Of a stretch of DNA of 64,000 nucleotides, positions 37,544 through 46,090 are shown piece after piece. Positions within the stretch are counted from its first letter, which is position 1; every line of letters begins with the position of its first letter. Origin of the DNA: an uncultured Paracoccaceae bacterium (GTDB taxonomy: Bacteria > Pseudomonadota > Alphaproteobacteria > Rhodobacterales > Rhodobacteraceae); contig CANMKB010000005.1 in assembly GCA_947498415.1 (NCBI GenBank), forward strand, positions 1 to 64,000, in the 5' to 3' direction. A model generated the notes under the pieces. The model saw only the letters and a list, made by a program, of their open reading frames with translations. It was not told the origin of the DNA and ran no database searches. A program made the translations under genes and the position numbers.

Positions 37544-37754
37544 TTGTAAACCCTTAGTTCACGATCATGGGTCCTCATGAGAGACCCTAAATATGCACGA
37601 AACTCAACGTTAAACTCACGTGCATTCGCGTTGCGCCTAGGTGCTATCAGAAGAGATGAACATAGGCCACACTACATTGATCGGGGGTCTTAAAGGACAA
37701 TGGAGATGGCATATATCTTCCCATTTTCACTATTCAACCTAGTAGAGGGGAAAG

Positions 37755-37831
37755 TGGTGGCGTGGGGGAGACTTGAACTCCCGACCTATCGATTATGAGT
37801 CGATCGCTCTAACCAACTGAGCTACCGCGCC
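37755..37831 (-). tRNA. tRNA-Met (anticodon CAU)
   Basis: On the minus strand the sequence reads GGCGCGG-TAGCTCAG and folds into a full cloverleaf. The anticodon stem is ATCGA/TCGAT around the loop CTCATAA (anticodon CAT). The T-arm is GGGAG-TTCAAGT-CTCCC and the 3' end is ACCA with an encoded CCA. The D-arm and G1-C72 pair suit an elongator Met tRNA; a lysidine-modified tRNA-Ile(CAU) is unlikely but not excluded. The acceptor stem has one C5-A68 mismatch. Confidence 0.93.
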
Positions 37832-38027
37832 ACGGGTGCAGCGGGGTTTAGTTTAGGCGCCCAAGGGGGTCAAGAGGAAAGCAGCGGTTAATTTGCGCGA
37901 AAACCATTTTTTTTGTGGAAGAGCGTCCCCGCCGATATTTCTACAAAAATGCGTATGGGTTATATGCAATATCGCACGTTGGTTTTAAGACGATCTGGCT
38001 TTAGTTTGCCCTCAGAAGGGGAGTGCT
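37832..38027. other. Intergenic region between the tRNA and an ABC transporter operon
   Basis: Together with 37544-37754 on the other side of the tRNA this forms a 484-bp stretch with no protein gene. I see AT-rich sequence, including ACCATTTTTTTTGTGG and GGGTTATATGC, that could hold the tRNA promoter region and the promoter for the ABC operon. I see no other supported element. Confidence 0.5.
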
Positions 38028-38960
38028 ATGAGCTCTATTTTAGATATTCGAGACCTAAAGAAGGTCTATGAAGGCGGGTTTGAGGCGCTGAAGGGCGTTA
38101 CTCTGTCTATCGAAGAGGGCGAGATTCTTGCTCTGCTTGGCCCTAATGGGGCGGGTAAAACGACTTTGATTTCTACAATTTGCGGGATTACGACAGCGTC
38201 GTCAGGTTCGGTCTTGGTCGGTGGCCATGATATTGAAACTGAATTTCGGGCCGCACGCAGCTTGATCGGGCTTGTTCCGCAAGAAATTAATCTTGAACCG
38301 TTTGAGACTGTTCTGAACACCGTGCGCTTTTCGCGGGGGCTGTTTGGGAAAAAACGCGATGACGCTTTGATCGAAAAGATTTTGCGCCAGCTGTCGTTAT
38401 GGGACAAACGCAAAAGCCGCACCATGGAGCTTTCCGGTGGTATGAAACGGCGTGTTTTGATCGCCAAAGCTTTGGCACATGAGCCCCGGGTGCTGTTTCT
38501 TGACGAACCAACGGCCGGTGTCGACGTCGAATTGCGCAAGGACATGTGGGAAACCGTGGCCGACCTTAAGGCAGATGGTGTGACGATCATTTTAACGACA
38601 CATTACATCGAAGAGGCCGAAGCCATTGCCGATCGTGTGGGTGTTATCAATGGAGGTCAGTTGTTGTTGGTCGAAGACAAAGAGTCTTTGATGCAGCGTT
38701 TGGGGCAAAAGCAACTTCGGATCGAGTTGCAAGAACCAGTTAAGAGCCTGCCAGACGCATTGATGAATGGAACTGATCTTTCATTGTCTGACGATGGTCT
38801 AAGCGTCACCTACACTTATGATACGCAGGCTGAACGAACAGGGATTGCTGCGCTGATGGCTGATATGTCGAGCGCGGGCCTTATTCTCAGAGATTTGCAG
38901 ACACAACAAAGCAGTCTTGAAGACATCTTTGTCGGTCTTGTTCAGGAGGGACAGTCATGA
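38028..38960 (+). CDS. ABC transporter ATP-binding protein (ABC-2 export type, YadG-like)
   Basis: The 310-aa ATPase has Walker [11 protein letters not shown]-loop [10 protein letters not shown], signature LSGGMKRRV, Walker [13 protein letters not shown] and H-loop THY. It also has a roughly 90-residue C-terminal extension typical of drug or lipid exporters of the DrrA/YadG group. Its stop overlaps the start of the permease gene by 4 bp. The exported substrate is unknown. Confidence 0.92.
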   Translation: MSSILDIRDLKKVYEGGFEALKGVTLSIEEGEILALLGPNGAGKTTLISTICGITTASSGSVLVGGHDIETEFRAARSLIGLVPQEINLEPFETVLNTVRFSRGLFGKKRDDALIEKILRQLSLWDKRKSRTMELSGGMKRRVLIAKALAHEPRVLFLDEPTAGVDVELRKDMWETVADLKADGVTIILTTHYIEEAEAIADRVGVINGGQLLLVEDKESLMQRLGQKQLRIELQEPVKSLPDALMNGTDLSLSDDGLSVTYTYDTQAERTGIAALMADMSSAGLILRDLQTQQSSLEDIFVGLVQEGQS

Positions 38961-39718
38961 ATTGGGCTGCAGTCAAAGCAATCTATGTTTACGAAATGGC
39001 TCGGTTTTTCCGAACCCTCGCTCAAAGCTTCATCTCTCCGGTGATTTCGACATCACTGTATTTCGTGGTTTTCGGCGCGGCCATCGGTAGCCGTATCCAA
39101 GAGGTCGAGGGCGTCAGCTATGGGGCGTTCATTGTGCCAGGATTGATCATGTTAACTGTAATCACACAGGGGATTTCGAACGCGTCGTTCGGCATCTATT
39201 TCCCGAAATTTATTGGCACGATCTATGAATTGCTTTCAGCACCTGTGAGCTTTTTGGAAATTGTCATAGGATATGTCGGGGCGGCTGCAACAAAATCTCT
39301 GTTCATTGGGATTGTCATCCTGATCACGGCGGGTTTCTTTGTCGATCTCAGTATTGCGCATCCAATTGCGATGCTTTCGTTCCTGGTTTTGACCTGTATC
39401 AGTTTCGCCTTGATGGGATTCATCATTGGGATTTGGGCCAAGAGCTTTGAACAGCTGCAATTGGTGCCTTTGTTGATCGTAACGCCGCTCGTTTTCTTGG
39501 GAGGGTCGTTTTATTCGATTTCGATGCTGCCTCCGTTCTGGCAGACGGTGACACTGTTTAACCCGGTGGTTTATCTGATCTCAGGGTTCCGCTGGGCCTT
39601 CTTTGGCCTCGCCGACGTGCCGATCTTTTATAGCTTGTTTGCGATTGCCGGGTTTATGGGCCTGTGTCTTTTCGCAATTGCATGGATCTTCCGCACAGGC
39701 TGGCGCATCCGCAGCTAA
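38957..39718 (+). CDS. ABC-2 type permease (YadH/NodJ-like)
   Basis: The 253-aa membrane protein has six hydrophobic helices and an ABC-2 signature near the C-terminus ([22 protein letters not shown]). The start overlaps the ATPase stop (ATGA), so the pair forms one exporter. A strong terminator 29 bp downstream closes the two-gene operon. The substrate is unknown; relatives export lipids, polysaccharides or drugs. Confidence 0.9.
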   Translation: MNWAAVKAIYVYEMARFFRTLAQSFISPVISTSLYFVVFGAAIGSRIQEVEGVSYGAFIVPGLIMLTVITQGISNASFGIYFPKFIGTIYELLSAPVSFLEIVIGYVGAAATKSLFIGIVILITAGFFVDLSIAHPIAMLSFLVLTCISFALMGFIIGIWAKSFEQLQLVPLLIVTPLVFLGGSFYSISMLPPFWQTVTLFNPVVYLISGFRWAFFGLADVPIFYSLFAIAGFMGLCLFAIAWIFRTGWRIRS

Positions 39719-39746
39719 TTCAGCCTGACACCGTCGCAATTACATC

Positions 39747-39780
39747 AGAGCGCAGCTTTATCGGCTGCGCTCTCTTGTTT
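39747..39780 (+). terminator. Rho-independent terminator of the ABC exporter operon
   Basis: AGAGCGCAGC and GCTGCGCTCT pair over 10 bp with a 7-nt loop, followed by the T-rich CTTGTTT. Confidence 0.85.
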
Positions 39781-39800
39781 GGGGCAAGGGGGCGTTCTAC

Positions 39801-40607
39801 ATGCCTTGTATGAAACGTTGGAATCCCTTTAAGAAAAAGCCCCCCATGGTTGCCATTGTGCGCCTGTCAGGTGTGATCGCCTCTGGTACGCGTGGCAGCC
39901 TGAGTGATCAGGCGATGGCCCCGGTCATTGAAAAAGCCTTTCGGCGCGGTAAGCCCAAAGCTGTCGCGCTTATCATCAACTCTCCGGGCGGCTCTCCGGT
40001 TCAAAGTGCTTTGATCGGCGCCCGCATTCGGCGCCAGTCTGAAGAAAAAGACATTCCTGTTTTTGCCTTTGTCGAGGATGTTGCGGCCTCTGGTGGATAC
40101 TGGCTTGCGGCCTCTGCGGATGAGATATTTGTGGATCGGTCGTCAGTTGTTGGATCCATCGGTGTGATTTCCGCAGGTTTTGGCGCCCATGATTTCCTTG
40201 AACGTCACGGCATTGAACGTCGGGTACATACCGCCGGTGAATCAAAATCCATGTTAGATCCGTTCCGTCCTCAGAAGGATGAGGATGTTACACGTCTCAA
40301 GTCGATCCTTGAGCAAATCCACGAGTCCTTTATCGACCATGTCAAAGAGCGCAGAGGTGACAAATTGGTCGCGTCTGACGATTTGTTTACAGGTGAGGTC
40401 TGGGTTGGCCAAAAGGCGATAGAGCAGGGCCTTGCAGACGGTTTGGGACATATCGTTCCGGTTTTAAAAGAGAAATTCGGAAAGAAAGTGCGTTTCAGGA
40501 ATTATGGAGCGCGCCGTTCAATCTTTCAGAAGTTTGGTACCCAGCTTGCGCATGATGCTATTTCCGGGATAGAGGAACGCGCAAGTTATGCGCGTTTCGG
40601 GCTTTGA
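39801..40607 (+). CDS. S49-family serine peptidase (SppA/SohB-like)
   Basis: The 268-aa protein is a half-size signal-peptide-peptidase relative. It contains the S49 fold with NSPGGSP, the nucleophile Ser region VVGSIGVIS (residues about 117-125) and the general-base Lys in AGESKSMLDPFRP. No N-terminal membrane helix is evident, unlike SohB or full SppA, so it may be cytosolic or peripheral. Met4 is an equally good start. The last 20 bp overlap the next small gene. Confidence 0.9.
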   Translation: MPCMKRWNPFKKKPPMVAIVRLSGVIASGTRGSLSDQAMAPVIEKAFRRGKPKAVALIINSPGGSPVQSALIGARIRRQSEEKDIPVFAFVEDVAASGGYWLAASADEIFVDRSSVVGSIGVISAGFGAHDFLERHGIERRVHTAGESKSMLDPFRPQKDEDVTRLKSILEQIHESFIDHVKERRGDKLVASDDLFTGEVWVGQKAIEQGLADGLGHIVPVLKEKFGKKVRFRNYGARRSIFQKFGTQLAHDAISGIEERASYARFGL

Positions 40608-40776
40608 TGTGATCAGCAAAATTGTCCTATTGTTTTTGGTCGGGATGGGAGTTCTGGCGATGTTTGGCAAGCTCACGCTGCCGGGCAAGAAACATCTGGA
40701 TGCGCACAAGTGTACGTCTTGTGGACGATTTAAGATAGGCAAGGGCCCATGCCCCTGCGAAAGCAAAAGGGGCTAA
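40588..40776 (+). CDS. Small membrane protein with a zinc-ribbon-like Cys motif
   Basis: The 62-aa protein has one transmembrane helix (residues about 9-26) and a C-terminal cytosolic tail with CTSCGRFKIGKGPCPC, a four-Cys arrangement that could bind zinc. It overlaps the peptidase gene by 20 bp and precedes the antiporter gene by 4 bp, so the three are likely co-transcribed. I do not recognise a function. The conserved-looking Cys pattern and tight spacing argue that it is real. Confidence 0.75.
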   Translation: MRVSGFDVISKIVLLFLVGMGVLAMFGKLTLPGKKHLDAHKCTSCGRFKIGKGPCPCESKRG

Positions 40777-40780
40777 CTGA

Positions 40781-41755
40781 ATGCTCGTATGGCTGACGGC
40801 CGGTTTAGGGCTGATCATCTTGCTGCTTGCAGGAGACGCATTGGTGCGAGGGGCAGTAAACCTGAGCCTTCGCGTTGGAATTCCAGCACTTATTGTCAGC
40901 CTCACGATTGTGGCATTCGGGACGTCAGCCCCTGAGCTGCTGATTGCGATCAGCGCGGTGGATGATCATGCGCCGGGCATCGCGCTTGGCAATGTCATCG
41001 GGTCAAACACAGCCAATGTTCTTTTGGTTCTGGGGATTCCGGCGATTATGTCGCGTCTGCACACCAGCGTGTGCGATACCCGCAAAAACTACCTGTTTAT
41101 GCTGGGCGCGACGGCTTTGTTTGTCGCATTGGCGTTCTGTGGCGTGTTTAACTGGATCAGTGGCCTAATTCTATTGGCCGCTCTGGCGTTTGTTCTAGGC
41201 GACGCATTCTTGATGGCGCGCAATCACCGTCGGGATTGTCGGGCCGCTAAAGACAATGAAACAGATCAGCTCGACGAGATCGAAGATCTTGAAGGCGCAG
41301 ACCCGGATATGCCGTGGTGGAAGATTGGTGTCTTCCTCGTGCTCGGCTTGATCGGCCTACCTTTGGGGGCTGACCTGCTTGTGGAGAGCGCCGTCGATAT
41401 CGCGCGCCAGTTCCATGTGCGGGAAACTGTGATCGGGCTGACACTGGTTGCCGTGGGCACCAGCTTGCCTGAGTTGGCCACGACGGTCATGGCCGCATTG
41501 CGCCGCCAAGCGGACGTCGCATTGGGCAATGTGATTGGCTCTAACATGTTCAACTTGCTTGCCATCATTGGCATTGCAAGTTTTGTTGGCCCCATCCCCG
41601 TTGATCCATCGCTTATGCGTTTTGACCTTTGGGTAATGGCCGGATCTAGCCTGCTGCTGCTGCCGTTTGTGATGTGGAAAGTAGACATTACACGCCGTTG
41701 GGGCGTGATGCTGGCTGCACTATACGGTTTGTACATTGCAGCGGTTCTCGTCTGA
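40781..41755 (+). CDS. Calcium/sodium antiporter (CaCA family, YrbG-like)
   Basis: The 324-aa inner-membrane protein has two homologous halves of five helices each. They carry the alpha-repeat motifs FGTSAPELLIAISA with LGNVIGSN (N-half) and GTSLPELATTVMAA with LGNVIGSNMFN (C-half), which coordinate cations. An acidic loop (residues about 158-180) separates the halves. It exchanges Ca2+ for Na+ or H+. The start lies 4 bp after the small Cys-rich gene. Confidence 0.92.
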   Translation: MLVWLTAGLGLIILLLAGDALVRGAVNLSLRVGIPALIVSLTIVAFGTSAPELLIAISAVDDHAPGIALGNVIGSNTANVLLVLGIPAIMSRLHTSVCDTRKNYLFMLGATALFVALAFCGVFNWISGLILLAALAFVLGDAFLMARNHRRDCRAAKDNETDQLDEIEDLEGADPDMPWWKIGVFLVLGLIGLPLGADLLVESAVDIARQFHVRETVIGLTLVAVGTSLPELATTVMAALRRQADVALGNVIGSNMFNLLAIIGIASFVGPIPVDPSLMRFDLWVMAGSSLLLLPFVMWKVDITRRWGVMLAALYGLYIAAVLV

Positions 41756-42138
41756 AACACCCCGAAATGTAGGGCCTTTGGCCAATTTCACGCAGTTTAA
41801 CCACTTAATCTTTTGGTGTTTTGGTTAACCAAAGCCAGTCAACGCAGACCCTGAAGTAGGGGAGTTGTGCACCGCTGCCACAATCCTTACGAAAGTGTTA
41901 CAAAAACTTTAATGTTTTCAGGGTTTTGCTCGAAATGAAAAAACATTTCCTTTTAAATCAATAGCTTAAATTAGTGCTTAATTTTTAGGCAAACACTGAT
42001 CTAGTGTTAAAAATAAGGGATTTCTTCCAATCTGGGAAAGTTATCTTCAGAGTTATCCACAGAAACCGTGGACATGTTTTTCCTTGCCCTGTGAGGTCAG
42101 AGATTGCAGCACCTCCCAAAGAATCATATTTCAAGTGT
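41756..42138. other. AT-rich intergenic region before uvrC with a consensus DnaA box
   Basis: This 383-bp stretch has no supported gene once uvrC is started at 42139. It holds a perfect 14-bp palindrome TTTGGTTAACCAAA (41820-41833), an AT-rich stretch (about 41890-42030), and TTATCCACA (42053-42061), an exact DnaA-box sequence, 12 bp behind the weaker TTATCTTCA. It probably contains the uvrC promoter. Confidence 0.6.
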
Positions 42139-44016
42139 ATGAGTGATGAACCCCAAGACACTGAGCAGAATGTCGTCGGACATGCGTGTATTCAGGCGTA
42201 CCTAAAAACGCTGGATGGATCACCGGGAGTGTACCGGATGCTCGATGCGCAAGCGCGGGTTCTCTATGTTGGGAAAGCTCGCAACCTGCGGGCGCGCGTT
42301 TCTAATTATGCACGGTCAACAGGACACACCGGGCGTATTGCTCGGATGATCAGCGAAACGTCATCGATGATGTTTCTGACGACCAAAACAGAGACCGAGG
42401 CGCTCTTGCTTGAGCAAAACCTGATCAAGCAGCTCAAGCCAAAGTACAACGTGCTGTTGCGGGATGACAAAAGCTTCCCGAGTATCTTAGTCAGTCAAGA
42501 ACATGACTTTGCGCAGATCAAAAAACACCGTGGCGCGAAAAAGGAAAAGGGGAGCTACTATGGCCCCTTCGCCAGTGCGGGTGCCGTCAATCGTACGCTG
42601 AACCAGCTTCAGAAGGTATTTCTGCTACGCGACTGTTCGGATGCCACTTTCGAAAGCCGCACGCGTCCGTGTCTTCAATATCAAATCAAACGGTGCACAG
42701 CGCCCTGTGTTGGGAAGATCAGCGCAAAAGATTATGCGATCGCTGTGTCTGATGCGGAACGCTATTTGCAGGGCCGATCCACTGACATCCAAGAACGCTT
42801 GGCAGTACAGATGCAAGAAGCCAGTGCAAACATGCAGTTTGAGCAGGCCGCGGTTTTGCGAGATCGCATTCGAGCGCTCACACAGGTGCAATCCTCCCAA
42901 GGGATTAACCCGCGTGGGGTTTCAGAGGCTGACGTGATCGCGCTTCATTTGGAAAAAGGCCAAGCTTGTGTGCAAGTCTTTTTCATTCGTGCCAATCAGA
43001 ACTGGGGTAATCGTGACTACTACCCGCGTGTTGGCAATGAGATTGACGAGGCTGAGGTGCTCGAGGCTTTCATCGGCCAGTTCTATGATGGGAAAGAGCC
43101 GCCACGGCAATTGATCCTATCCCATGCGATTGAGCACCCCGAGCTTATGGCAGATGCCTTGGCGGAAAAGGCAAAGCGCAAGGTTGAGCTGGTTGTGCCT
43201 CAGCGTGGTGAAAAGGCTGAACTGGTGTCGGGCGCTGTGCGGAACGCACGTGAATCTTTGGCGCGCAAAATGAGCGAGAGCGCCACGCAGGCAAAGCTAT
43301 TGAAGGGGGTGGCGGAAGCCTTTGGAATGGATCAACCGCCAGCGCGGATTGAGGTCTATGACAACTCTCACATTCAGGGGACAAACGCTGTTGGCGGTAT
43401 GATTGTCGCCGGTGCCGAAGGGTTTATGAAAAACGCCTACCGCAAATTCAACATCAAGGGCGATGACCTGACCCCGGGCGATGACTTTGGGATGATGAAA
43501 GAGGTTTTGAATCGGCGGTTCAAGCGTCTGTTGAAGGAAGATCCGGATCGCAAAAACGGGCAATGGCCCGATCTGCTGTTGATTGATGGCGGTGGGGGGC
43601 AAGTTTCGGCGGTGGCGGAGATCATGCGCGAATGGGGTGTCGAAGACATCCCAATGGTCGGAGTCGCCAAAGGGGTAGATCGCGATCACGGGAAAGAGGA
43701 ATTTCACCGCGTCGGGGAGAGGCCCTTTGCATTGCAACGTAATGATCCAGTGCTGTATTTCATCCAACGTTTGCGCGACGAAGCGCACCGGTTTGCCATT
43801 GGTACACACCGCGCAAAGCGGGCCAAAGCAGTCGGGGCGACACCTTTGGATGACGTTCCAGGCGTCGGTGCTACTCGAAAGCGGGCACTGCTTGCGCACT
43901 TTGGCAGCGCCAAAGCTGTGAGCCGGGCGAATCTGAGTGATTTGAAAGCGGTGGATGGGGTCTCGGACGCTTTGGCAGAGACGATTTATGACTTTTTTCA
44001 CGAAGGGAACTCCTAG
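42139..44016 (+). CDS. uvrC: Excinuclease ABC subunit C
   Basis: The start was moved from 42004 to ATG 42139 ([10 protein letters not shown], 625 aa), which gives normal family length. The GIY-YIG nuclease domain covers residues about 25-105 ([20 protein letters not shown]), and the UvrB-interacting UVR region about 205-245. The RNase-H-like second nuclease (about 390-550) has [15 protein letters not shown] and [10 protein letters not shown]. Tandem helix-hairpin-helix motifs end the protein ([15 protein letters not shown]). It makes both incisions in nucleotide-excision repair. pgsA follows, as in many proteobacteria, but a 380-bp gap intervenes here. Confidence 0.97.
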   Translation: MSDEPQDTEQNVVGHACIQAYLKTLDGSPGVYRMLDAQARVLYVGKARNLRARVSNYARSTGHTGRIARMISETSSMMFLTTKTETEALLLEQNLIKQLKPKYNVLLRDDKSFPSILVSQEHDFAQIKKHRGAKKEKGSYYGPFASAGAVNRTLNQLQKVFLLRDCSDATFESRTRPCLQYQIKRCTAPCVGKISAKDYAIAVSDAERYLQGRSTDIQERLAVQMQEASANMQFEQAAVLRDRIRALTQVQSSQGINPRGVSEADVIALHLEKGQACVQVFFIRANQNWGNRDYYPRVGNEIDEAEVLEAFIGQFYDGKEPPRQLILSHAIEHPELMADALAEKAKRKVELVVPQRGEKAELVSGAVRNARESLARKMSESATQAKLLKGVAEAFGMDQPPARIEVYDNSHIQGTNAVGGMIVAGAEGFMKNAYRKFNIKGDDLTPGDDFGMMKEVLNRRFKRLLKEDPDRKNGQWPDLLLIDGGGGQVSAVAEIMREWGVEDIPMVGVAKGVDRDHGKEEFHRVGERPFALQRNDPVLYFIQRLRDEAHRFAIGTHRAKRAKAVGATPLDDVPGVGATRKRALLAHFGSAKAVSRANLSDLKAVDGVSDALAETIYDFFHEGNS

Positions 44017-44032
44017 TCATAAAGGTAGGAGA

Positions 44033-44048
44033 CTATCCGATCGGATAG
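44033..44048. repeat. 16-bp perfect palindrome after uvrC
   Basis: CTATCCGATCGGATAG is a perfect palindrome 16 bp beyond the uvrC stop, and a third half-site CTATCCG follows at 44053. There is no U-run, so a terminator is unlikely. An operator for the downstream gene remains or for pgsA is possible. Confidence 0.6.
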
Positions 44049-44110
44049 GGGGCTATCCGTATTTGAACCAAGTTACCCGCCAGAGGTGAAGCGGCGGTAG
44101 AATCAATACG

Positions 44111-44396
44111 TTAGAACGGTTTCAACGAAGGCAAGTTGGCCTTGGTATCGACGACTGAGGCACATGTCATTCGCATCCCGACATGTGTTTCGCCCCAGGT
44201 CATCAAGATACCATGTTCAACAACCGGATTATTTCGGGGATCACAAACTTCGTAACTTACCCGGGCACCCCCAGTGTCCGGGTTTTTTATGAAACAGTGC
44301 CAATTCAGTGATATTCCTTCCGCCAGATTCGTAGATCTGGCATTCCTTGCCGAATGTGTACTTTCCCTGATCATTCAGACCGGGTAGGACAGAGTT
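44111..44396 (-). pseudogene. Decayed small gene split by a one-base frameshift
   Basis: The track ORF (87 aa) looks protein-like only in its second half (from ARVSYEVCDPRNN). Its first half is better in the adjacent frame, which reads NDQGKYTFGKECQIYESGG. The two join cleanly if one base is removed from the A6 run at 44283-44288 (T6 on the plus strand). The repaired product is about 95 residues and lacks a clear start codon. I do not recognise the family. A sequencing error in the homopolymer is possible. The rest of the 44017-44396 gap holds the palindrome and nothing else I can support. Confidence 0.45.
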
Positions 44397-45056
44397 ATGA
44401 CATGGACACTTCCTAATATCTTGACCGCTCTTCGTCTATTGGCTGCCCCCCTGATCGCAGTCATGTTTCTCTACTTCAGCCGCCCATATGCTGACTTCAC
44501 TGCAATGGTGCTGTTTATTCTCGCCTCGGTGACCGACTACTTTGATGGGTACTTGGCGCGTCGTTGGGGGCAAATCACTAAGCTGGGTACGATGCTTGAT
44601 CCAATCGCAGATAAAGCGATGGTGGTGATCGCATTGATGGTGATCGTTGGATATTCTTCGATGTCGCCATGGTTGGTATTGCCTGCGACTTTGATTTTGT
44701 TCCGCGAGGTGTTTGTCTCTGGTCTGCGGGAGTTCCTTGGCGATACCGCAGGCACGCTGAAAGTCACTAAACTTGCAAAGTGGAAGACGGCGACCCAAAT
44801 GGTAGCCATTGCGGTTCTGTTTTCGCAGGGCATCTTTGAGCATTACTTGGGAATGTGGTCATGGGGAATGGACCAAGAGCTTGTCGGGCAAATCCTGAAC
44901 GGTGACCTGCCAGACGAATTGGGCCTGAAAGCCATGTATGATGGGATGATCTGGTCAGGCTACGCCGGATTGATATTGCTTTGGATCGCTGCGTTTTTGA
45001 CTTTTGTCACCGGCGTAGATTACTTCCGCAAGGCGGCACCTTATCTAAAGGACTGA
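44397..45056 (+). CDS. pgsA: CDP-diacylglycerol--glycerol-3-phosphate 3-phosphatidyltransferase
   Basis: The 219-aa membrane enzyme makes phosphatidylglycerol phosphate, the committed step to phosphatidylglycerol. The CDP-alcohol phosphotransferase motif D-x2-D-G-x2-A-R-x8-G-x3-D-x3-D is intact (DYFDGYLARRWGQITKLG, then LDPIAD). There are about five hydrophobic helices. moaD starts 3 bp after its stop, so pgsA-moaD-moaE probably form an operon. Confidence 0.95.
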   Translation: MTWTLPNILTALRLLAAPLIAVMFLYFSRPYADFTAMVLFILASVTDYFDGYLARRWGQITKLGTMLDPIADKAMVVIALMVIVGYSSMSPWLVLPATLILFREVFVSGLREFLGDTAGTLKVTKLAKWKTATQMVAIAVLFSQGIFEHYLGMWSWGMDQELVGQILNGDLPDELGLKAMYDGMIWSGYAGLILLWIAAFLTFVTGVDYFRKAAPYLKD

Positions 45057-45059
45057 CAT

Positions 45060-45305
45060 ATGTATGTTGTCTATTTTGCCTGGGTGCGCGAGCGCATCGG
45101 TCTACCAAAGGAAAAGATCGAAACACAGGCCAAGACTGTTTCGGAACTGGTTGAAGAACTGAAAGCGCGAGAAGAGCGTTATGCCTTGGCTTTTTCAGAT
45201 CTGTCCGCCTTAAGAGTGGCTGTCGATCAAGAGCTGTCTGATTTTGATGCCTCACTGGACGGTGTATCAGAGGTGGCCTTTTTCCCTCCGATGACAGGGG
45301 GCTAA
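45060..45305 (+). CDS. moaD: Molybdopterin synthase sulfur carrier subunit MoaD
   Basis: The 81-aa ubiquitin-fold protein ends in the required Gly-Gly (FFPPMTGG), where a C-terminal thiocarboxylate is formed for transfer to precursor Z. It starts VVYFAWVRERIG as in the family. moaE follows 4 bp later, the standard order. The partner MoaE is the catalytic subunit. Confidence 0.95.
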   Translation: MYVVYFAWVRERIGLPKEKIETQAKTVSELVEELKAREERYALAFSDLSALRVAVDQELSDFDASLDGVSEVAFFPPMTGG

Positions 45306-45309
45306 CATC

Positions 45310-45759
45310 ATGACCCGGATTTCAGTTCAATCTGAACCTTTTGACGTCGGCGCAGAGGTCAATCGTTTTTCTGAAGGCAAAGACGATCAAGTGGGTGCGG
45401 TTGTGACGTTTACGGGCGTTGTGCGAAATAACGACGTCGGCACGCTGAAATCTATGTTGATCGAGCACTATCCGGGCATGACCGAAAAGGCGCTGCAAAA
45501 AATTGTAGAGACAGCCGTAGAACGTTGGTCATTGTCGGATGCATTGGTCATCCACCGACATGGTGATTTGCGCCCTGGTGAAGTGATCATGATGGTCGCG
45601 ACAACAGCAAGGCATCGCGTTGCAGCCTTTGAAGCCGCTGAATACTTGATGGATTACCTGAAATCGCGTGCCCCGTTCTGGAAGCAAGAGATCACATCTG
45701 ATGGTCGATCATGGGTCGACGCGAAAGACGAAGATGAAGACGCGCTAAAGCGCTGGTAG
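45310..45759 (+). CDS. moaE: Molybdopterin synthase catalytic subunit MoaE
   Basis: The 149-aa protein forms the MoaE dimer that converts precursor Z to molybdopterin with sulfur from MoaD. Family features are GAVVTFTGVVRNND near the N-terminus, RHGDLRPGEVIMMV, and the active-site Lys region LKSRAPFWKQE. It overlaps nothing and ends 1 bp before the convergent coiled-coil gene's stop. Confidence 0.96.
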   Translation: MTRISVQSEPFDVGAEVNRFSEGKDDQVGAVVTFTGVVRNNDVGTLKSMLIEHYPGMTEKALQKIVETAVERWSLSDALVIHRHGDLRPGEVIMMVATTARHRVAAFEAAEYLMDYLKSRAPFWKQEITSDGRSWVDAKDEDEDALKRW

Positions 45760-45760
45760 C

Positions 45761-46090
45761 TTAGCTCGATTGCTGAACACGTGCGAGATAAGAGCGTAGC
45801 TCTTCAGCCTCATGGCGTGCGTCCCGAAGACCTTCCATCGCCGCAGACAATTCCGCTTCGGTTTGAGACAATTGATTGCTCAACTCTGCTTCACGTTGCT
45901 GCAAATAGGTGATGGCCTGATCACGCGTTTCTTCAGCTTCATGAAGCTCTTGGCTCATCCGCTCTAGCTGATCGACGTCCGACTGCGCGACACGGGTAAA
46001 GCGGTGCACAAGCCAATTGGCGAACCAGCCCATACAAAATGCAACGAACAGAACGATCGCGGTTGCGACGATAAATTCAACTCTGGTCAT
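45761..46090 (-). CDS. Small membrane-anchored coiled-coil protein
   Basis: The 109-aa protein has an N-terminal transmembrane helix (residues about 6-28) followed by an almost continuous heptad-like helix (about 35-105) rich in Glu, Gln and Leu. I do not recognise a family. Its ATG overlaps the stop of the OmpA-family gene (ATGA), so the two are translationally coupled and probably act together at the envelope. Confidence 0.8.
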   Translation of the reverse strand: MTRVEFIVATAIVLFVAFCMGWFANWLVHRFTRVAQSDVDQLERMSQELHEAEETRDQAITYLQQREAELSNQLSQTEAELSAAMEGLRDARHEAEELRSYLARVQQSS

